Assembly: GCA_023213315.1 (NCBI GenBank)
Contig: JAKCPI010001563.1
Location: 124,001 to 188,000 of the forward strand
DNA: 64,000 nt
Source: Euborellia annulipes
Taxonomy: Eukaryota; Arthropoda; Insecta; Dermaptera; Anisolabididae
Direction of reading: 5' to 3'
Below, piece by piece: positions 12,003 to 23,447 of this stretch; positions within the stretch are counted from its first letter, which is position 1, and each line of letters begins with the position of its first letter. The position numbers and the translations under genes are program-made. The notes below the pieces were generated by a model. The model saw only the letters and a program-made list of their open reading frames with translations, did not search any database and was not told the origin of the DNA.

Positions 12003-12062
12003 AAAAGGTGTTCGAGGTCAAAATCAAAGTTCTAGTCAATTTTGACCTCGAATACCTTTTGT
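12003..12062. repeat. Short perfect-looking hairpin
   Basis: AAAAGGTGTTCGAGGTCAAAAT and its near complement are separated by about 15 bp. Could be a small MITE or a terminator-like structure; nothing else attaches to it. Confidence 0.55.
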
Positions 12063-12265
12063 CTTTATTGAGTCAGGGAATGTTAAGGCCAGTGCCGTAA
12101 CAAGGGTATGAAGCGCCTGTGGTAAGTGTCTAACTTGCGCCCCCCTTCCCCCAGCCCATAAAGGTGGATTCACACCGGGACCTGACTTGAGTTGAGTCCG
12201 GTGGTGAACCCAACCTATGTTTTCCTATGGAGGTGCATTGATAATACGATTAAAAAAAAAAAAAA

Positions 12266-12360
12266 GTGCATGAGGTGGATTTGAACTCGCGAAGTTTGGT
12301 TACGTGAGAATGGAAAAAAATATAGATTGCATGAGGACGGTTTAACCACTTGAGCCACAC
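12266..12360 (-). repeat. tRNA-like terminus of the palindrome, outer left
   Basis: Read on the minus strand it has an A-box-like GGCTCAAGTGGTTAAACCG and a B-box-like GAGTTCAAATCC about 55 bp later, with a possible 7-bp acceptor stem containing wobbles. The 3' end faces outward. T-stem pairing is poor, so a degenerate tRNA derivative. Confidence 0.5.
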
Positions 12361-13494
12361 TTTGAATAATTATTTAAGGGGAAATTAACCATATAAGAAA
12401 CATGAAATAAAAGAAGTATTAAAAAAATTTTAATATTCCACATATGATATATCATTTGTCTTTACTTTTAATGCGGATTAATAATTTATAATAAAAATAT
12501 CAATAGCATGCCTAGTTTCCAAATAATTCAATGGGCAAACGTCAGATTGTTTATGCCTTAATGTAATTAAACCAAAAAGTTTATCTAACATATGATACAT
12601 GTCATTAATTCTTGAATTCCCCCTGATTCCAGAGAACTAAAGCCCTTTTAATTATATGATCTAATTTGGGAGTTATTGGCGATCAAAGTTAAGCTTATTT
12701 TCGGCCTTAATGACATCAACACTCAATTTTCTATATTATCGAAAAAGCTTATTTAGCATTGTCTGATTAAAACCAAATTTTTACCAGAGATTTATAATTA
12801 AAAAATGAGTTTTTTCTAAAGTTTCATTGAGATTGGTAAAGAAATAAATAAAATATTGACTATTTTGTAAATTGAGTTTTAGAATTCGGGATCCCGGATG
12901 CGTAAAGAGAGCCGTCTATGAACCGGCTCTAGGCTTGAATCTGAGATCCCAATTCTAAAACTCAATTTACAAAATAGTCAATATTTTATTTATTTCTTTA
13001 CCAATCTCAATGAAACTTTAGAAAAAAACTCATTTTTTAATTATAAATCTCTGGTAAAAATTTGGTTTTAATTAGACAATGCTAAATAAGTTTTTTCGAT
13101 AATATAGAAAATTGAGTGTTGATGTCATTAAGGTCGAAAATCGCTTGAAAATAGTCTTAACTTTGATCGCCAATAACTCCCAAATTAGATCATATAATTA
13201 AAAGATGTTTAGTTATTTGAAATCAGGAGAAATTCAAGAACTAATAACATGTATCATATGTTATATAGAGTTTTTGGTTTAATTACATTAAGGCATTTAC
13301 AATCTGACGTTTCCCCATTGAATAATTTGAAAACTATCCATCCTTTGGAAATTTTGATTATAAATTATTAATCTGCATAAAAACTATTAAAAAATGATAT
13401 ATCATATGTACAATATTAAAATTTTTTAAATTCCTCTTTCATTCAATGTTCCTTATATGGCCTTATTTTTTTAATTTCAATAAATTCTAATAGT

Positions 13495-13583
13495 AGCTGA
13501 GTCGGTAAAGTGGTCGACATTATTATTTTTTCCATCCTCACTATTCCAAACTTCGCCAGTTCAAATCCATCTTCCGCACGTTT
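13495..13583 (+). repeat. tRNA-like terminus, inner left
   Basis: The more divergent inverted partner of the copy at 12266-12360: an A-box-like stretch (TAGCTGAGTCGGTAAAG) and a B-box-like stretch (CAGTTCAAATCC), 3' end pointing away from the 1.3 kb foldback unit. Confidence 0.45.
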
Positions 13584-14068
13584 TTTTCATCCTTATTATT
13601 ATCATCAATTTCCTTTTATTTTTAATACTAACACTATATTTTCCTAAAAAATGAAATAAATAAAAAAATCAAACAATATAAATACAATAATAATCTTTTA
13701 AATTGTTAACTGCTAATTTGCTTATTTCGGTCCTTCTCTCATTTATTTATCGATATTCCACGAGCCGATTTTTCAAGGCCAAGTGGTATTTTGACTATAG
13801 ACAAATGTAATTCATTATTAATAGGGCCTATTTAATTATTATTGATAATCTTCACAGGTTTTAATTTTATTTTAATAAATTTGTATTCAAATATGGTTTT
13901 TTTTTTCATCCTTATTATAATCATCAATTTCCTTTTATTTTTTAATGCTAAACCTCTGAGGTTTACAGACCATAAGATATGAATTTTTGCTCAATCATCC
14001 TCGAAATTCTTTTTTTAATGTTAACTCATGGTGTGCTAAACGAACACAACTTTTTTGAGATGTTAGTG

Positions 14069-14241
14069 CAAGGGCGGATACAGGGGGGGGGGGGTAAAGG
14101 GGGTAATTACCCCCCCCCCCCCCCCGAGATTTGAAAAACGGGAAAAATGTTAGAAACCGAAAAAAGAAATTTTTGGTTCCGCGAAAAACAAAATTTTTCC
14201 CAGATTACCCCCCCCGAGAAACATCTCTGGATCCGCCCTTG
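14069..14241. mobile_element. hAT-type MITE with poly-G ends, left palindrome arm
   Basis: Ends read CAAGGGCGGATACAG and CTGGATCCGCCCTTG. A perfect 8-bp direct repeat, TGTTAGTG, flanks it (14061-14068 and 14242-14249), as expected for hAT elements. Contains several G or C runs. No transposase. The partner at 15442-15732 occupies the same site in the other arm but is about 120 bp longer. Confidence 0.8.
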
Positions 14242-14428
14242 TGTTAGTGTGTTTCGAATATGAACAATTAAAATAGATAAATTAGGGTTTTGAAATGTGC
14301 CAAGATCAACCTTGTTGATTTATTATATATTTTGAAATTTTGATAAATCATTTCTAATTTTTACTTATGAAATGCATGTGGTCAAGTTTGAAACTAAGGT
14401 GCTATGGGAAACTCAATATCTCGACACA

Positions 14429-14498
14429 AAAAAAATGGTGTGAACAGCACGGTGCCCTTCGTAAGAGAAAGCTGTGTGCTAGTCACACCAGATTTTTT
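14429..14498. mobile_element. AATCTGGTGTGAC hairpin, copy 2
   Basis: Palindromic unit in the left arm, preceded by the complement of the TGTGTCGAGATAT tail. Its partner is at 15192-15263. Confidence 0.7.
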
Positions 14499-15191
14499 GA
14501 ATGTATTTAACTATAGAGTGTAAGTATTAATATATAATTATTATTGATAATCTTCATACTTATTAATTTTATTTTAATAAATTTGTATTAAAATATGGTT
14601 TTTGTAACAGGAGAATAGAATAGTAGAGGAGTGTCTTGGCGCCAAAAGTTTAATAACCTCCTATCTGCTTTTGATCTCCGGGTAATTCAAAAATTATTAT
14701 CATTGGAATTGGAATTGGAATTGAAACATTTTTATAATAGAATAAAATAATTGATTTGTGCTGCACTCTTATGGAGACTTTAAAAATTATACTTTTAATT
14801 CTAAATGTCTCCACAAGTTCGCAGCACAAGTCAGCCTGAGATATCCTCCTGTATCTGTTCACTATGGAGAGTTAGGGGGTGGGATGTTTAGAATTATAAA
14901 TGTATAATTTTTAAAGTCTCCATAAGAGTGCAGCACAAATCAATTATTTTATTCTATTATAAAAATGTTATATAATACAATTCCAATGATAATAATTTTT
15001 GAATTACCCGGAGATCAAAAGCAGATAGGAGGTTATTAAACTTTTTGGCGCCAAGACACTCCTCTACTATTCTATTCTCCTGTTACAAAAACCATATTTG
15101 AATACAAATTTATTAAAATAAAATTAATAAGTATGAAGATTATCAATAATAATTATATATTAATACTTACATTCTATAGTTAAATACATTC

Positions 15192-15263
15192 AAAAAAATC
15201 TGGTGTGACTAGCACACAGCTTTCTCTTTCCGAAGGGCACCGTGCTGTTCACACCAGATTTTT
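15192..15263. mobile_element. AATCTGGTGTGAC hairpin, copy 3
   Basis: Right-arm partner of the copy at 14429-14498, with a few base differences, followed by TTTGTGTCGAGAT. Confidence 0.7.
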
Positions 15264-15441
15264 GTGTCGAGATAGCATAGCACCTTAGTTTCAAACTTGA
15301 CCACATGCATTTCATAAGTAAAAATTAGAAATGATTTATCAAAATTTCAAAAATATATAATAAATCAACAAGGTTGATCTTGGCACATTTCAAAACCCTA
15401 ATTTATCTATTTTAATTGTTCATATTCGAAACACACTAACA

Positions 15442-15732
15442 CAAGGGCGGATCCAGAGATGTTTCTCGGGGGGGGGGGGGGTAATCTGGGAAAAATTTTG
15501 TTTTTCGCGGAACCAAAAATTTTTTCGTGTGCCGTTCGCGGAACCAAAAATTTTTCCCGTCCGAAAAAATATTTTACCTTTTTTTTTTAGAGACCCAAAA
15601 TTTTTCCCGCCTGCGGAACCAAAAATTTTTCATGCTCCGTTCGCGGTTTCTAAAATTTTTCCCGTTTTTCAAATCTCGGGGGGGGGGGTAATTACCCCCT
15701 TTACCCCCCCCCCCCCCTTGTATCCGCCCTTG
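15442..15732. mobile_element. hAT-type MITE with poly-G ends, right palindrome arm
   Basis: Inverted partner of 14069-14241 with the same 8-bp target duplication in reverse (CACTAACA at 15434-15441 and 15733-15740). The interior keeps a repeated GCGGAACCAAAAATTTTT unit that is mostly lost from the left-arm copy. Confidence 0.8.
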
Positions 15733-16193
15733 CACTAACATCTCAAAAAAGTTAACATTAAAAAAAGAATTTCGAGGATGATTGAGCAAAAATTCATATC
15801 TTATGGTCTGTAAACCTCAGAGGTTTAGCATTAAAAATAAAAGGAAATTGATGATTATAATAAGGATGAAAAAAAAACCATATTTGAATACAAATTTATT
15901 AAAATAAAATTAAAACCTGTGAAGATTATCAATAATAATTAAATAGGCCCTATTAATAATGAATTACATTTGTCTATAGTCAAAATACCACTTGGCCTTG
16001 AAAAATCGGCTCGTGGAATATCGATAAATAAATGAGAGAAGGACCGAAATAAGCAAATTAGCAGTTAACAATTTAAAAGATTATTATTGTATTTATATTG
16101 TTTGATTTTTTTATTTATTTCATTTTTTAGGAAAATATAGTGTTAGTATTAAAAATAAAAGGAAATTGATGATAATAATAAGGATGAAAAAAA

Positions 16194-16283
16194 CGTGCGG
16201 AAGATGGATTTGAACTGGCGAAGTTTGGAATAGTGAGGATGGAAAAAATAATAATGTCGACCACTTTACCGACTCAGCTACTA
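16194..16283 (-). repeat. tRNA-like terminus, inner right
   Basis: Mirror copy of 13495-13583 in the right arm. B-box-like motif near 16205-16217 on the minus strand. Confidence 0.45.
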
Positions 16284-17412
16284 TTTGAATTTATTGAAAT
16301 TAAAAAAATAAGGCCATATAAGGAACATTGAATGAAAGAGGAATTTAAAAAATTTTAATATTGTACATATGATATATCATTTTTTAATAGTTTTTATGCA
16401 GATTAATAATTTATAATCAAAATTTCCAAAGGATGGATAGTTTTCAAATTATTCAATGGGGAAACGTCAGATTGTAAATGCCTTAATGTAATTAAACCAA
16501 AAACTCTATATAACATATGATACATGTTATTAGTTCTTGAATTTCTCCTGATTTCAAATAACTAAACATCTTTTAATTATATGATCTAATTTGGGAGTTA
16601 TTGGCGATCAAAGTTAAGACTATTTTCAAGCGATTTTCGACCTTAATGACATCAACACTCAATTTTCTATATTATCGAAAAAACTTATTTAGCATTGTCT
16701 AATTAAAACCAAATTTTTACCAGAGATTTATAATTAAAAAATGAGTTTTTTCTAAAGTTTCATTGAGATTGGTAAAGAAATAAATAAAATATTGACTATT
16801 TTGTAAATTGAGTTTTAGAATTGGGATCTCAGATTCAAGCCTAGAGCCGGTTCATAGACGGCTCTAGGCTTTACGCATCCGGGATCCCGAGTTCTAAAAC
16901 TCAATTTACAAAATAGTCAATATTTTATTTATTTCTTTACCAATCTCAATGAAACTTTAGAAAAAACTCATTTTTTAATTATAAATCTCTGGTAAAAATT
17001 TGGTTTAAATCAGACAATGCCAAATAAGCTTTTTCGATAATATAGAAAATTGAGTGTTGATGTCATTAAGGCCGAAAATAAGCTTAACTTTGATCGCCAA
17101 TAACTTCCAAATTAGATGATATAACTAAAAGGGCTTTAGTTCTCTGGAATCAGGGGGAATTCAAGAATTAATGACATGTATCATATGTTAGATAAACTTT
17201 TTGGTTTAATTACATTAAGGCATAAACAATCTGACGTTTGCCCATTGAATTATTTGGAAACTAGGCATGCTATTGATATTTTTATTATAAATTATTAATC
17301 CGCATTAAAAGTAAAGACAAATGATATATCATATGTGGAATATTAAAATTTTTTTAATACTTCTTTTATTTCATGTTTCTTATATGGCTAATTTTCCCCT
17401 TAATTAATTATT

Positions 17413-17515
17413 CAAAGTGTGGCTCAAGTGGTTAAACCGTCCTCATGCAATCTAATATTATTTTTTCCATTCTCACGTAACCAAACTTCGCGAGTTCAAA
17501 TCCACCCCCTGCACT
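17413..17515 (+). repeat. tRNA-like terminus, outer right
   Basis: Mirror copy of 12266-12360, reading GGCTCAAGTGGTTAAACCG then CGAGTTCAAATCC and ending at a T run, which is the form of an RNA polymerase III terminator. T-stem pairing is poor. Confidence 0.5.
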
Positions 17516-17521
17516 TTTTTG

Positions 17522-19580
17522 CTGTTTCCTTTATAGGAAACAGCATCTCTGATACCAAAATCCATATGAAAAATAAAATTTTAATAATAAATTATTTTAA
17601 CATTAAAATATAGTATGTAAGAATTTTTCAAAATTTTGTTTTTAAAATAATATTTTATTGCTTTGAAAAAAGAAAAATACAGACATGTGAATTTATTTTT
17701 TTTTTTTTTTTTGATATAATGAAAAATAAATTAAAAGTAAAATAAAAATTTATATAAAAAATTATTCTAAATTATTTTTTAAAGTTAGAATAATTTATTT
17801 TATACAATTTTTTTTTTTTTGTTTAATTTTTTATGATTAATTGTCAGAGAGTTGGTCGTCCATTTGACAGCTTCTCTGACCTGCCAAAATCGCGCCTTCG
17901 TGTATCATGTTTACCGCCTAAATTCAGCTGTCATCTTATTTATTAAGGTAAATTTAATTATTTCTTTTGATAATTAATCCATTTCGCATGATTTTATTAT
18001 GTAATATTTATTTCTAACAAATTAAATCATTTTATTTGAGTGTGAGTTAAGAAAATTAGTTGCCCAGCGTTTAAGCTTTCTTCTGATCTTTCTCTTTTAT
18101 TTATTTTCTTTTATAAACCCTTGATTGTATTTGATTAATTATTTTAATTTCTCTAATTATCTTCTTAAATGTGAGTGAATTATTTTAAGCAAAATCAGTC
18201 TGACAGATCTTACAAATTACAGGTAAGTTAATAACATTTTAATATAACCATTTTCCACTTGAATTAACAATTCTATTAACAAATTGATAGCATCTTTTAT
18301 TAATTCATAGGAAGTCTTATGTGATGCAGTTGTAATTTTAAATATTTTTTCCTTTTATTTAACAGTAAATACAAAAAATAAGTTTCCAAATAGTTTTGAT
18401 TTCATTTTGGAATCAGATAATATTCATCTTTTATCCTTTTTAAGCTTCTTTTTAAAATTATTAAACGAATATTTATAATGCTGACATCCTTATGTATATA
18501 TATTTTTTTAGAAAAAATCAATTTTTATGATTTTCTAATTTGAAAGAGAAGAGAATGGATTTATAAAAATCATTTATGAATTTATACCCCCATTTATATA
18601 TATTGGATCCCACTGTTTCTCACCATTAATAAATAAAAAAAATTTTTCTCTTTTATTTTAATTGTTCAACTTTTGGTATTTTCAAATACAATTTAGTTAC
18701 AAACACTTATTATTTGCCTTGAAGAGAATTAAACTAGGATTTTTGACTCAAAGTTTAACAAATAAAATATAATAGAAACAATTTTTATAATGACAAATGT
18801 CAGTGGGATCCAAAAATATATATATATATATATATAAAGTGACAAGGTGATCTAATTAAAAGATGGATTCATTCCTCCCGATATATATATATATATATAT
18901 AAAATTTATTTTTACTTATACATGTATATTTATTCAACTACAAGTTATTTATTTTTAATTGATTTTGATAAATTCATTTTCTTACCTCTCACAACGTTAA
19001 ATAATACAAGATACAATATATTAACTATTATTAACTATTAATCACAAAAAAAACACACACATTGAGAACTCAAATCAATATTTTGGAGTTTAGACTTTCA
19101 CAGTTGTTATCAATAATAAAAGAATTTGATTTTCGGTTTAACCGTTGTTTATTTGTAAGAGTTACAACGTTTCGGCTACTCATTCTGTGGCCTTCTTCAG
19201 GTACAATTCAGCTAAGATTACAAAGGTTGTTACATCTGTGACATCTCAATCATTTTTGGAAAATTTCGATTTCTCAATAGGATCAAAATAAATTTAAAGG
19301 TTTTCAGAATTTAATTTATTTTTAGGGCAACTGATAGATACTTTAAAAATTTATTTTTAACATTTCAAAGGATACATATCTAAATAATTGGAGAATGCTC
19401 TGGCCCGTATGTCACCCTCTGTTTGACCAACTTTCCTTTGAATGAAATTTTTTTTGCACCTTTTTAGAGAACTGGACTGGGGAGGAAAATCCCTAAATTG
19501 GGAGGCTAAAAATATTTTTGAAAAATCGAGGATTTTCCTATTGAAATGCATTGTTTTTATGATATATATATATAATATAT
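17522..19580. other. Intergenic; possible promoter and 5' exon, simple repeats
   Basis: A hairpin GCTGTTTCC...GGAAACAGC lies at 17521-17546. A relatively GC-rich island near 17850-17930 could be a promoter. A plausible donor (TTACAG then GTAAGT) near 18225 could end an untranslated exon. TA microsatellites lie near 18818-18838 and 18882-18900. At 19168-19204 the complement of the CTGAAGA-stem-CGAAACGT motif is present. No coding exon recognised. Confidence 0.4.
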
Positions 19581-19784
19581 TGTCACAGTAAAAGTATAAT
19601 TGAGACTTAGGGAGGTTTTTCAGGGTGAAAATAAAAGAGATAAATAAGACAACTGAATATAAACTTTAATTAATGAGCGCATACACTCTTCACTACCGGT
19701 ACCTCCCGCCTGACTCGCCTGAGTTGCCTTGGCTCTCTCTGTCAGCCGGTGGGAGTCCAACGTCAAAGTTGAATAAATGTGACA
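19581..19784 (+). mobile_element. Candidate solo LTR or very short LTR-like element
   Basis: Begins TGTCACA and ends TGTGACA (TG...CA with 7-bp inverted ends), contains AATAAA at 19772-19777, and is flanked by ATAT on both sides. This is the form of a solo LTR of about 204 bp. The flank is a TA microsatellite, so the target duplication is weak evidence, and a MITE is the alternative. Confidence 0.4.
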
Positions 19785-19857
19785 ATATATTAATGGATAT
19801 ATATATACGATTGAGTTGGAGATTTTTCCTAATTCTCTTTTCTTTTTTTTTTTTCTA

Positions 19858-21041
19858 GTTTTACGTGCTGCACTTCTCTTCTCGACTCAAGTTGAGACAA
19901 AGCCTGCAGAGAGGGAGGGCTTGACATGGACAACATCCATGGACGTGTCACTCCGGCCCAGAATTCCTATAATTTCTACTTTTTGGTAAGTACATTTACA
20001 CTTTATAGTTAGATACGAGTACATTCATTAAGTAAGGATCAAATTATGGATTAGAATAAAAATTTTTTATTAGGCCCCTATTTGCATAATAAAATGCATT
20101 CAAATTTGTGAACAAGATAAAAAGTGAGAGAATATATACTGAATCTCTATAAAAATATTTAATATATGCGATATTACTATTCTAATCGTTGTTGTTATTA
20201 GAATTTAATCCATTATAGAAATTTCGGTGTCCATTCCTCGCCCTTTTTCATGATATCAAAAGGTTTTCTCAATCTTCTAATATCAGAGGCGAATATAGAA
20301 TTTTTTCGGCGAGGTGGGGAGGAGGGCGAACTCATATTTTTAAAGATGCCCTTCCTCCCATACCCAAAAATATTTTTAAAATACCGTATATACATGAGTC
20401 CCGGACCCTCTCAAAGACAACTTTTATTAAAAAATGCTTATATATTAATATATTTCTTTTTTTTTTTATTACTTTTATTTATGCAACGCACATTCTCATA
20501 ACAAAAATATAGAAATTGGCCATTTACCCGTACATATATATATAGATTTGAAAAATTTCGGAGGGTCCCGGACCCCTTCCGCCCCCCCCCCCCCCTATAA
20601 ATGCCCCGTCTAATATCGAATATAGGCCGGTGAAAATAAATCCCTGGGACGTACTCCTTTACACTTCATTCATAAAATCCTAATGGAAAATTATTTTCAC
20701 TAGATTGCTAGACCTCAAAGGGGATAGACTCTTAAACAATTTCTCTTTTGTAGGTTTGTGTTTCTCCAGTGCAATTGTGTTCAGTGTTCAGTGCTCAGTG
20801 CTCAGTGTTCAGTGTTCAACTAGTGCAATCAACTGGATCAGCTCTACGAGTGCAAGGAAGCTTCGATGGATCAGCTCTACGAGTGCCAGGCAAGGAGCTT
20901 CGAGCGACCGTCAACCCCTTAGGAGGTGAATATTTTATACTCTAAACACACCCTTAAAAATCCCAAAATATATAAATTATCTGATCTTAATTTATTTTTT
21001 TTCTTTTTTGTTACAGTTTCCTGAGGGTCAACAGAACAAAG
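19858..21041 (+). other. Candidate spliced transcript with an 80-residue reading frame
   Basis: Three blocks have exon form: 19858-19985 (acceptor TTTTTCTAG, donor GTAAGT), 20754-20925 (acceptor TTTTGTAG, donor GTGAAT) and 21017 to about 21040 (acceptor TTGTTACAG, donor GTATAT). An ATG at 19926 stays open across the first junction for 77 codons and stops early in the third block. The middle block is made of short tandem repeats (GTGTTCAGTGCTCA type, and a 29-bp unit with GGATCAGCTCTACGAGTG given twice). The peptide resembles nothing I know. A non-coding transcript or untranslated exons of a larger gene are equally possible. Confidence 0.3.
20387..20607. mobile_element. Interspersed repeat C, copy 1
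   Basis: Shares a core of about 180 bp (CCGGACCCTCTCAAAGACAA, then T-rich DNA, then AGATTTGAAAAATTTCGG) with 34795-35112 and 44787-44997. A poly-C run is at its right end. Non-autonomous. Confidence 0.6.
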
Positions 21042-21986
21042 GTATATTAAGCATGGTGCAAGAATATTAAAGGGGTTAGATTAGATTAGCTTTTGAGGGT
21101 GTTCTTTTTTTCAGCTGACACAGAGAGAAAGAAAGAGCCTCTTCCGCCGCGGGATTTCATTATCATCTTCTTAATACCCAGGGCTTAAAGTGTGATTGCT
21201 AAACGAATACAAATTTAATTGTATTCACTTTTCGATATTTATAATTTAGAAAATTTATTTTTACACCTTAAATAAATGTAGTTTAAAGATTTAAATCTAG
21301 AGGGGTGGAGGGTGCACCATGCCAACGAGCTAACAAGAGGGATTTATAGTGGAGAAACCAACGTGAATACTTTCATTTTCGGCCTCTGTTGGATAGTTGT
21401 TGTTATTAGCTTCAGGTACCTACTCTAATCTTTTAGCTCGTTCGTTTGTTGTTAGAATCCCTTGATTTGTTCTTTTAATTTAGGATCCACACGGAGAACT
21501 AAAATGAAAGATATTCTCGTTGATTTCTTCCATGAACTGTTCATAAAGAGATGCGGTCAGATCTTATTGAAAAATCGAAGCCCAGGTTCTCAAGTGTTCT
21601 TGTGTTTTGCGAAAAGACGTCTTTTTATGACGCAAAGGGAGTCTGATATGTTTTTGTATCTTTGAGGGTGGGTTTACATATAATAAAGGCTTTTCAGCAA
21701 CTAAGGCCTTTTGCCCTAAGGGTGGGTTTGAGGTGGCTCTATGAGTAAAGCGAGTCAGGGAAGGGTTGCCGTTTCTCCAGGAATAGCCTGGAGGGTCCAA
21801 ATTGCAACCCTTGAAGCTAGGAACCCGAGGGCTCCACCGATCTGATGGTGGAGACGGGGTTACAAATACTCTCTCTATTGTCTTCGTATTTTGTGTGAGG
21901 CTAGGTAGGATCTCTTCCAGGTCGTAATCCAAAAAAAAACACTCATTCTCGCTCATACGATTTCCTCAGACTCCAGGTTTACGGTT

Positions 21987-22040
<54 letters not shown>

Positions 22041-23447
22041 ATAATTTGTATTCGACAAGCAATGGTAATTATTTAAAACCCTCTTGCTTTTCTTTAGGAC
22101 TTTATTTTCATTTACTACATACTCTTTTTGTTGTAGTAGATGAAGATATCTTTTTTGGTGTTTATTTTCTATTTAGTGTTTTTGTGAGTGTAAAAAAGTG
22201 AGAGAAGAGAGAAAATTTTCAATATTTTTTGGAAAATTAAAGGTAAACATAAATAAATTAGAATACAAACTCATAATTCTTATAAATTAACTGATTAGAA
22301 GTAAGGCTAATTTAAATTTTTTTCAGGTCAGGATTTATAACATGTTTAATAACACAAGTGAGACATTTAAATATATTCCATAAGTAAATAATTATTGTCG
22401 GAAAACGAAAAGAGAATTTTGTTGATTTGTGTGAGAGAAGAAAAAATCTCGCAAATGAAAGGTAAATAGTACACACACTTGATATTCTCATAATTAACTG
22501 ATTCGAGTCAATACTAATTCAATTTTTTTTTTTTTAAGACCACTTATTTTCATAAATAAATAATAATATTTATCCAAAAGAGCGACGAAAGATGTGCTCA
22601 TTTTAATCCTTCCAAACAACAACAAAATACTTCAAACAGAATTGTAAAAAGATGAAATTATAAAGAAGCCAGATAAAAAATAAAAATTTTCTATATTGTT
22701 ATAAGCTCAAGCATTCCAAAAGGGAATAAAGCGTCCTTTTTAATTTTAATTAAAATTTCAATCGTTTCTTACAAAATTTATATGATCTTATTATATGCGT
22801 CTGGTATGACAAGCACAGAACACAACTTTCAATTAGGCCTACCGAAGGTAAAAAAAATTGTGTGCTGTGCGACCATCACACCAGATTTTTTATTATATAA
22901 TTTCTAGAGGAAACACGAGTGGTTGGATGAGAGGCGCCAAAAATGACCAGGCACGAAGGCGACAACTTAGCCAGGAACGGCCCTGTTGAAAGATGAGAGA
23001 AGTTACAAAATATTGTAGTTGGTGCACCAAGAACTTGCTTTTTTCACTTTTTTTATCCTCTTTACATCTTGTAACATTTCAATTTTCCTAATAGATTTTT
23101 AAGTGTTTTTATTATATCATCGAGTTCCAAAGCTGCCTACAAATTGATTTTCTCGCGATGTTCCGGCCGAACCCTTTGAATTCCGCATCCTAAATTTCAG
23201 CTTTAATATTTTCTTATTGTTTAATTATGTGACAAATTTTATTAAAATCGGTGCTTTCCGGAGGCTTGTTAGCAACAATCTTTGAGCCCGTTGCTATCAA
23301 CTCGACATGCGCAGGCAACCGTTTCGTCGATTATTGATCGTTTTCTTAAATTAACTCGTCAAGTTTATTTATTGGTTATTTTCAAAATAAAAGTTGCACT
23401 TGCGTGAATTTACATGATTTTAATATAAATACATTATTTAAAAAAAA
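21042..23447. other. Intergenic, upstream of SLC10A7
   Basis: Contains a C/G-balanced block (about 21300-21960) with open frames on both strands that I do not trust as coding, a (TA)n microsatellite at about 21990-22042, and a direct duplication of about 200 bp (22190-22350 against 22430-22560) sharing GTGAGAGAAGA and a donor-like AAAGGTAAA. An AATCTGGT-type hairpin is at 22800-22890. The block 23120-23400 is more GC-balanced and probably holds the SLC10A7 promoter. Confidence 0.4.
22800..22890. mobile_element. AATCTGGTGTGAC hairpin, copy 4
   Basis: Palindromic unit with one mismatch in the left end (CTGGTATGAC) and ACACCAGATTTTT on the right. Stem includes ACAACTTTC and an AATTGTGTGCTGTG partner. 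Confidence 0.65.

Larger units (their letters stand above)
12252..17521. repeat. Giant nested palindrome (about 5.3 kb)
   Basis: The left arm (about 12252-14792) and right arm (about 14904-17521) are inverted copies around a unique centre of about 110 bp. Each arm itself begins with a foldback unit of about 1.3 kb (12266-13583 and 16194-17515) whose two halves meet at a short non-palindromic loop (about 12895-12945 and 16830-16880). By eye the outer arms differ by only a few percent, the inner halves by clearly more. Poly-A and poly-T flank the outer ends. Each arm carries the same nested hAT-type element and the same AATCTGGTG hairpin. No protein-coding potential is evident. Confidence 0.9.

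Noticed and set aside
12252..17521. Pure assembly artefact
   Set aside because: The arms differ by substitutions and sizeable indels and have a unique 110 bp centre, unlike a simple duplicated read; read-level proof is still lacking.
21564..21956. Minus-strand open frame of 130 codons
   Set aside because: Long for the region, but the block is GC-balanced (fewer chance stops), no family is recognisable, and no splice or conserved feature supports it.
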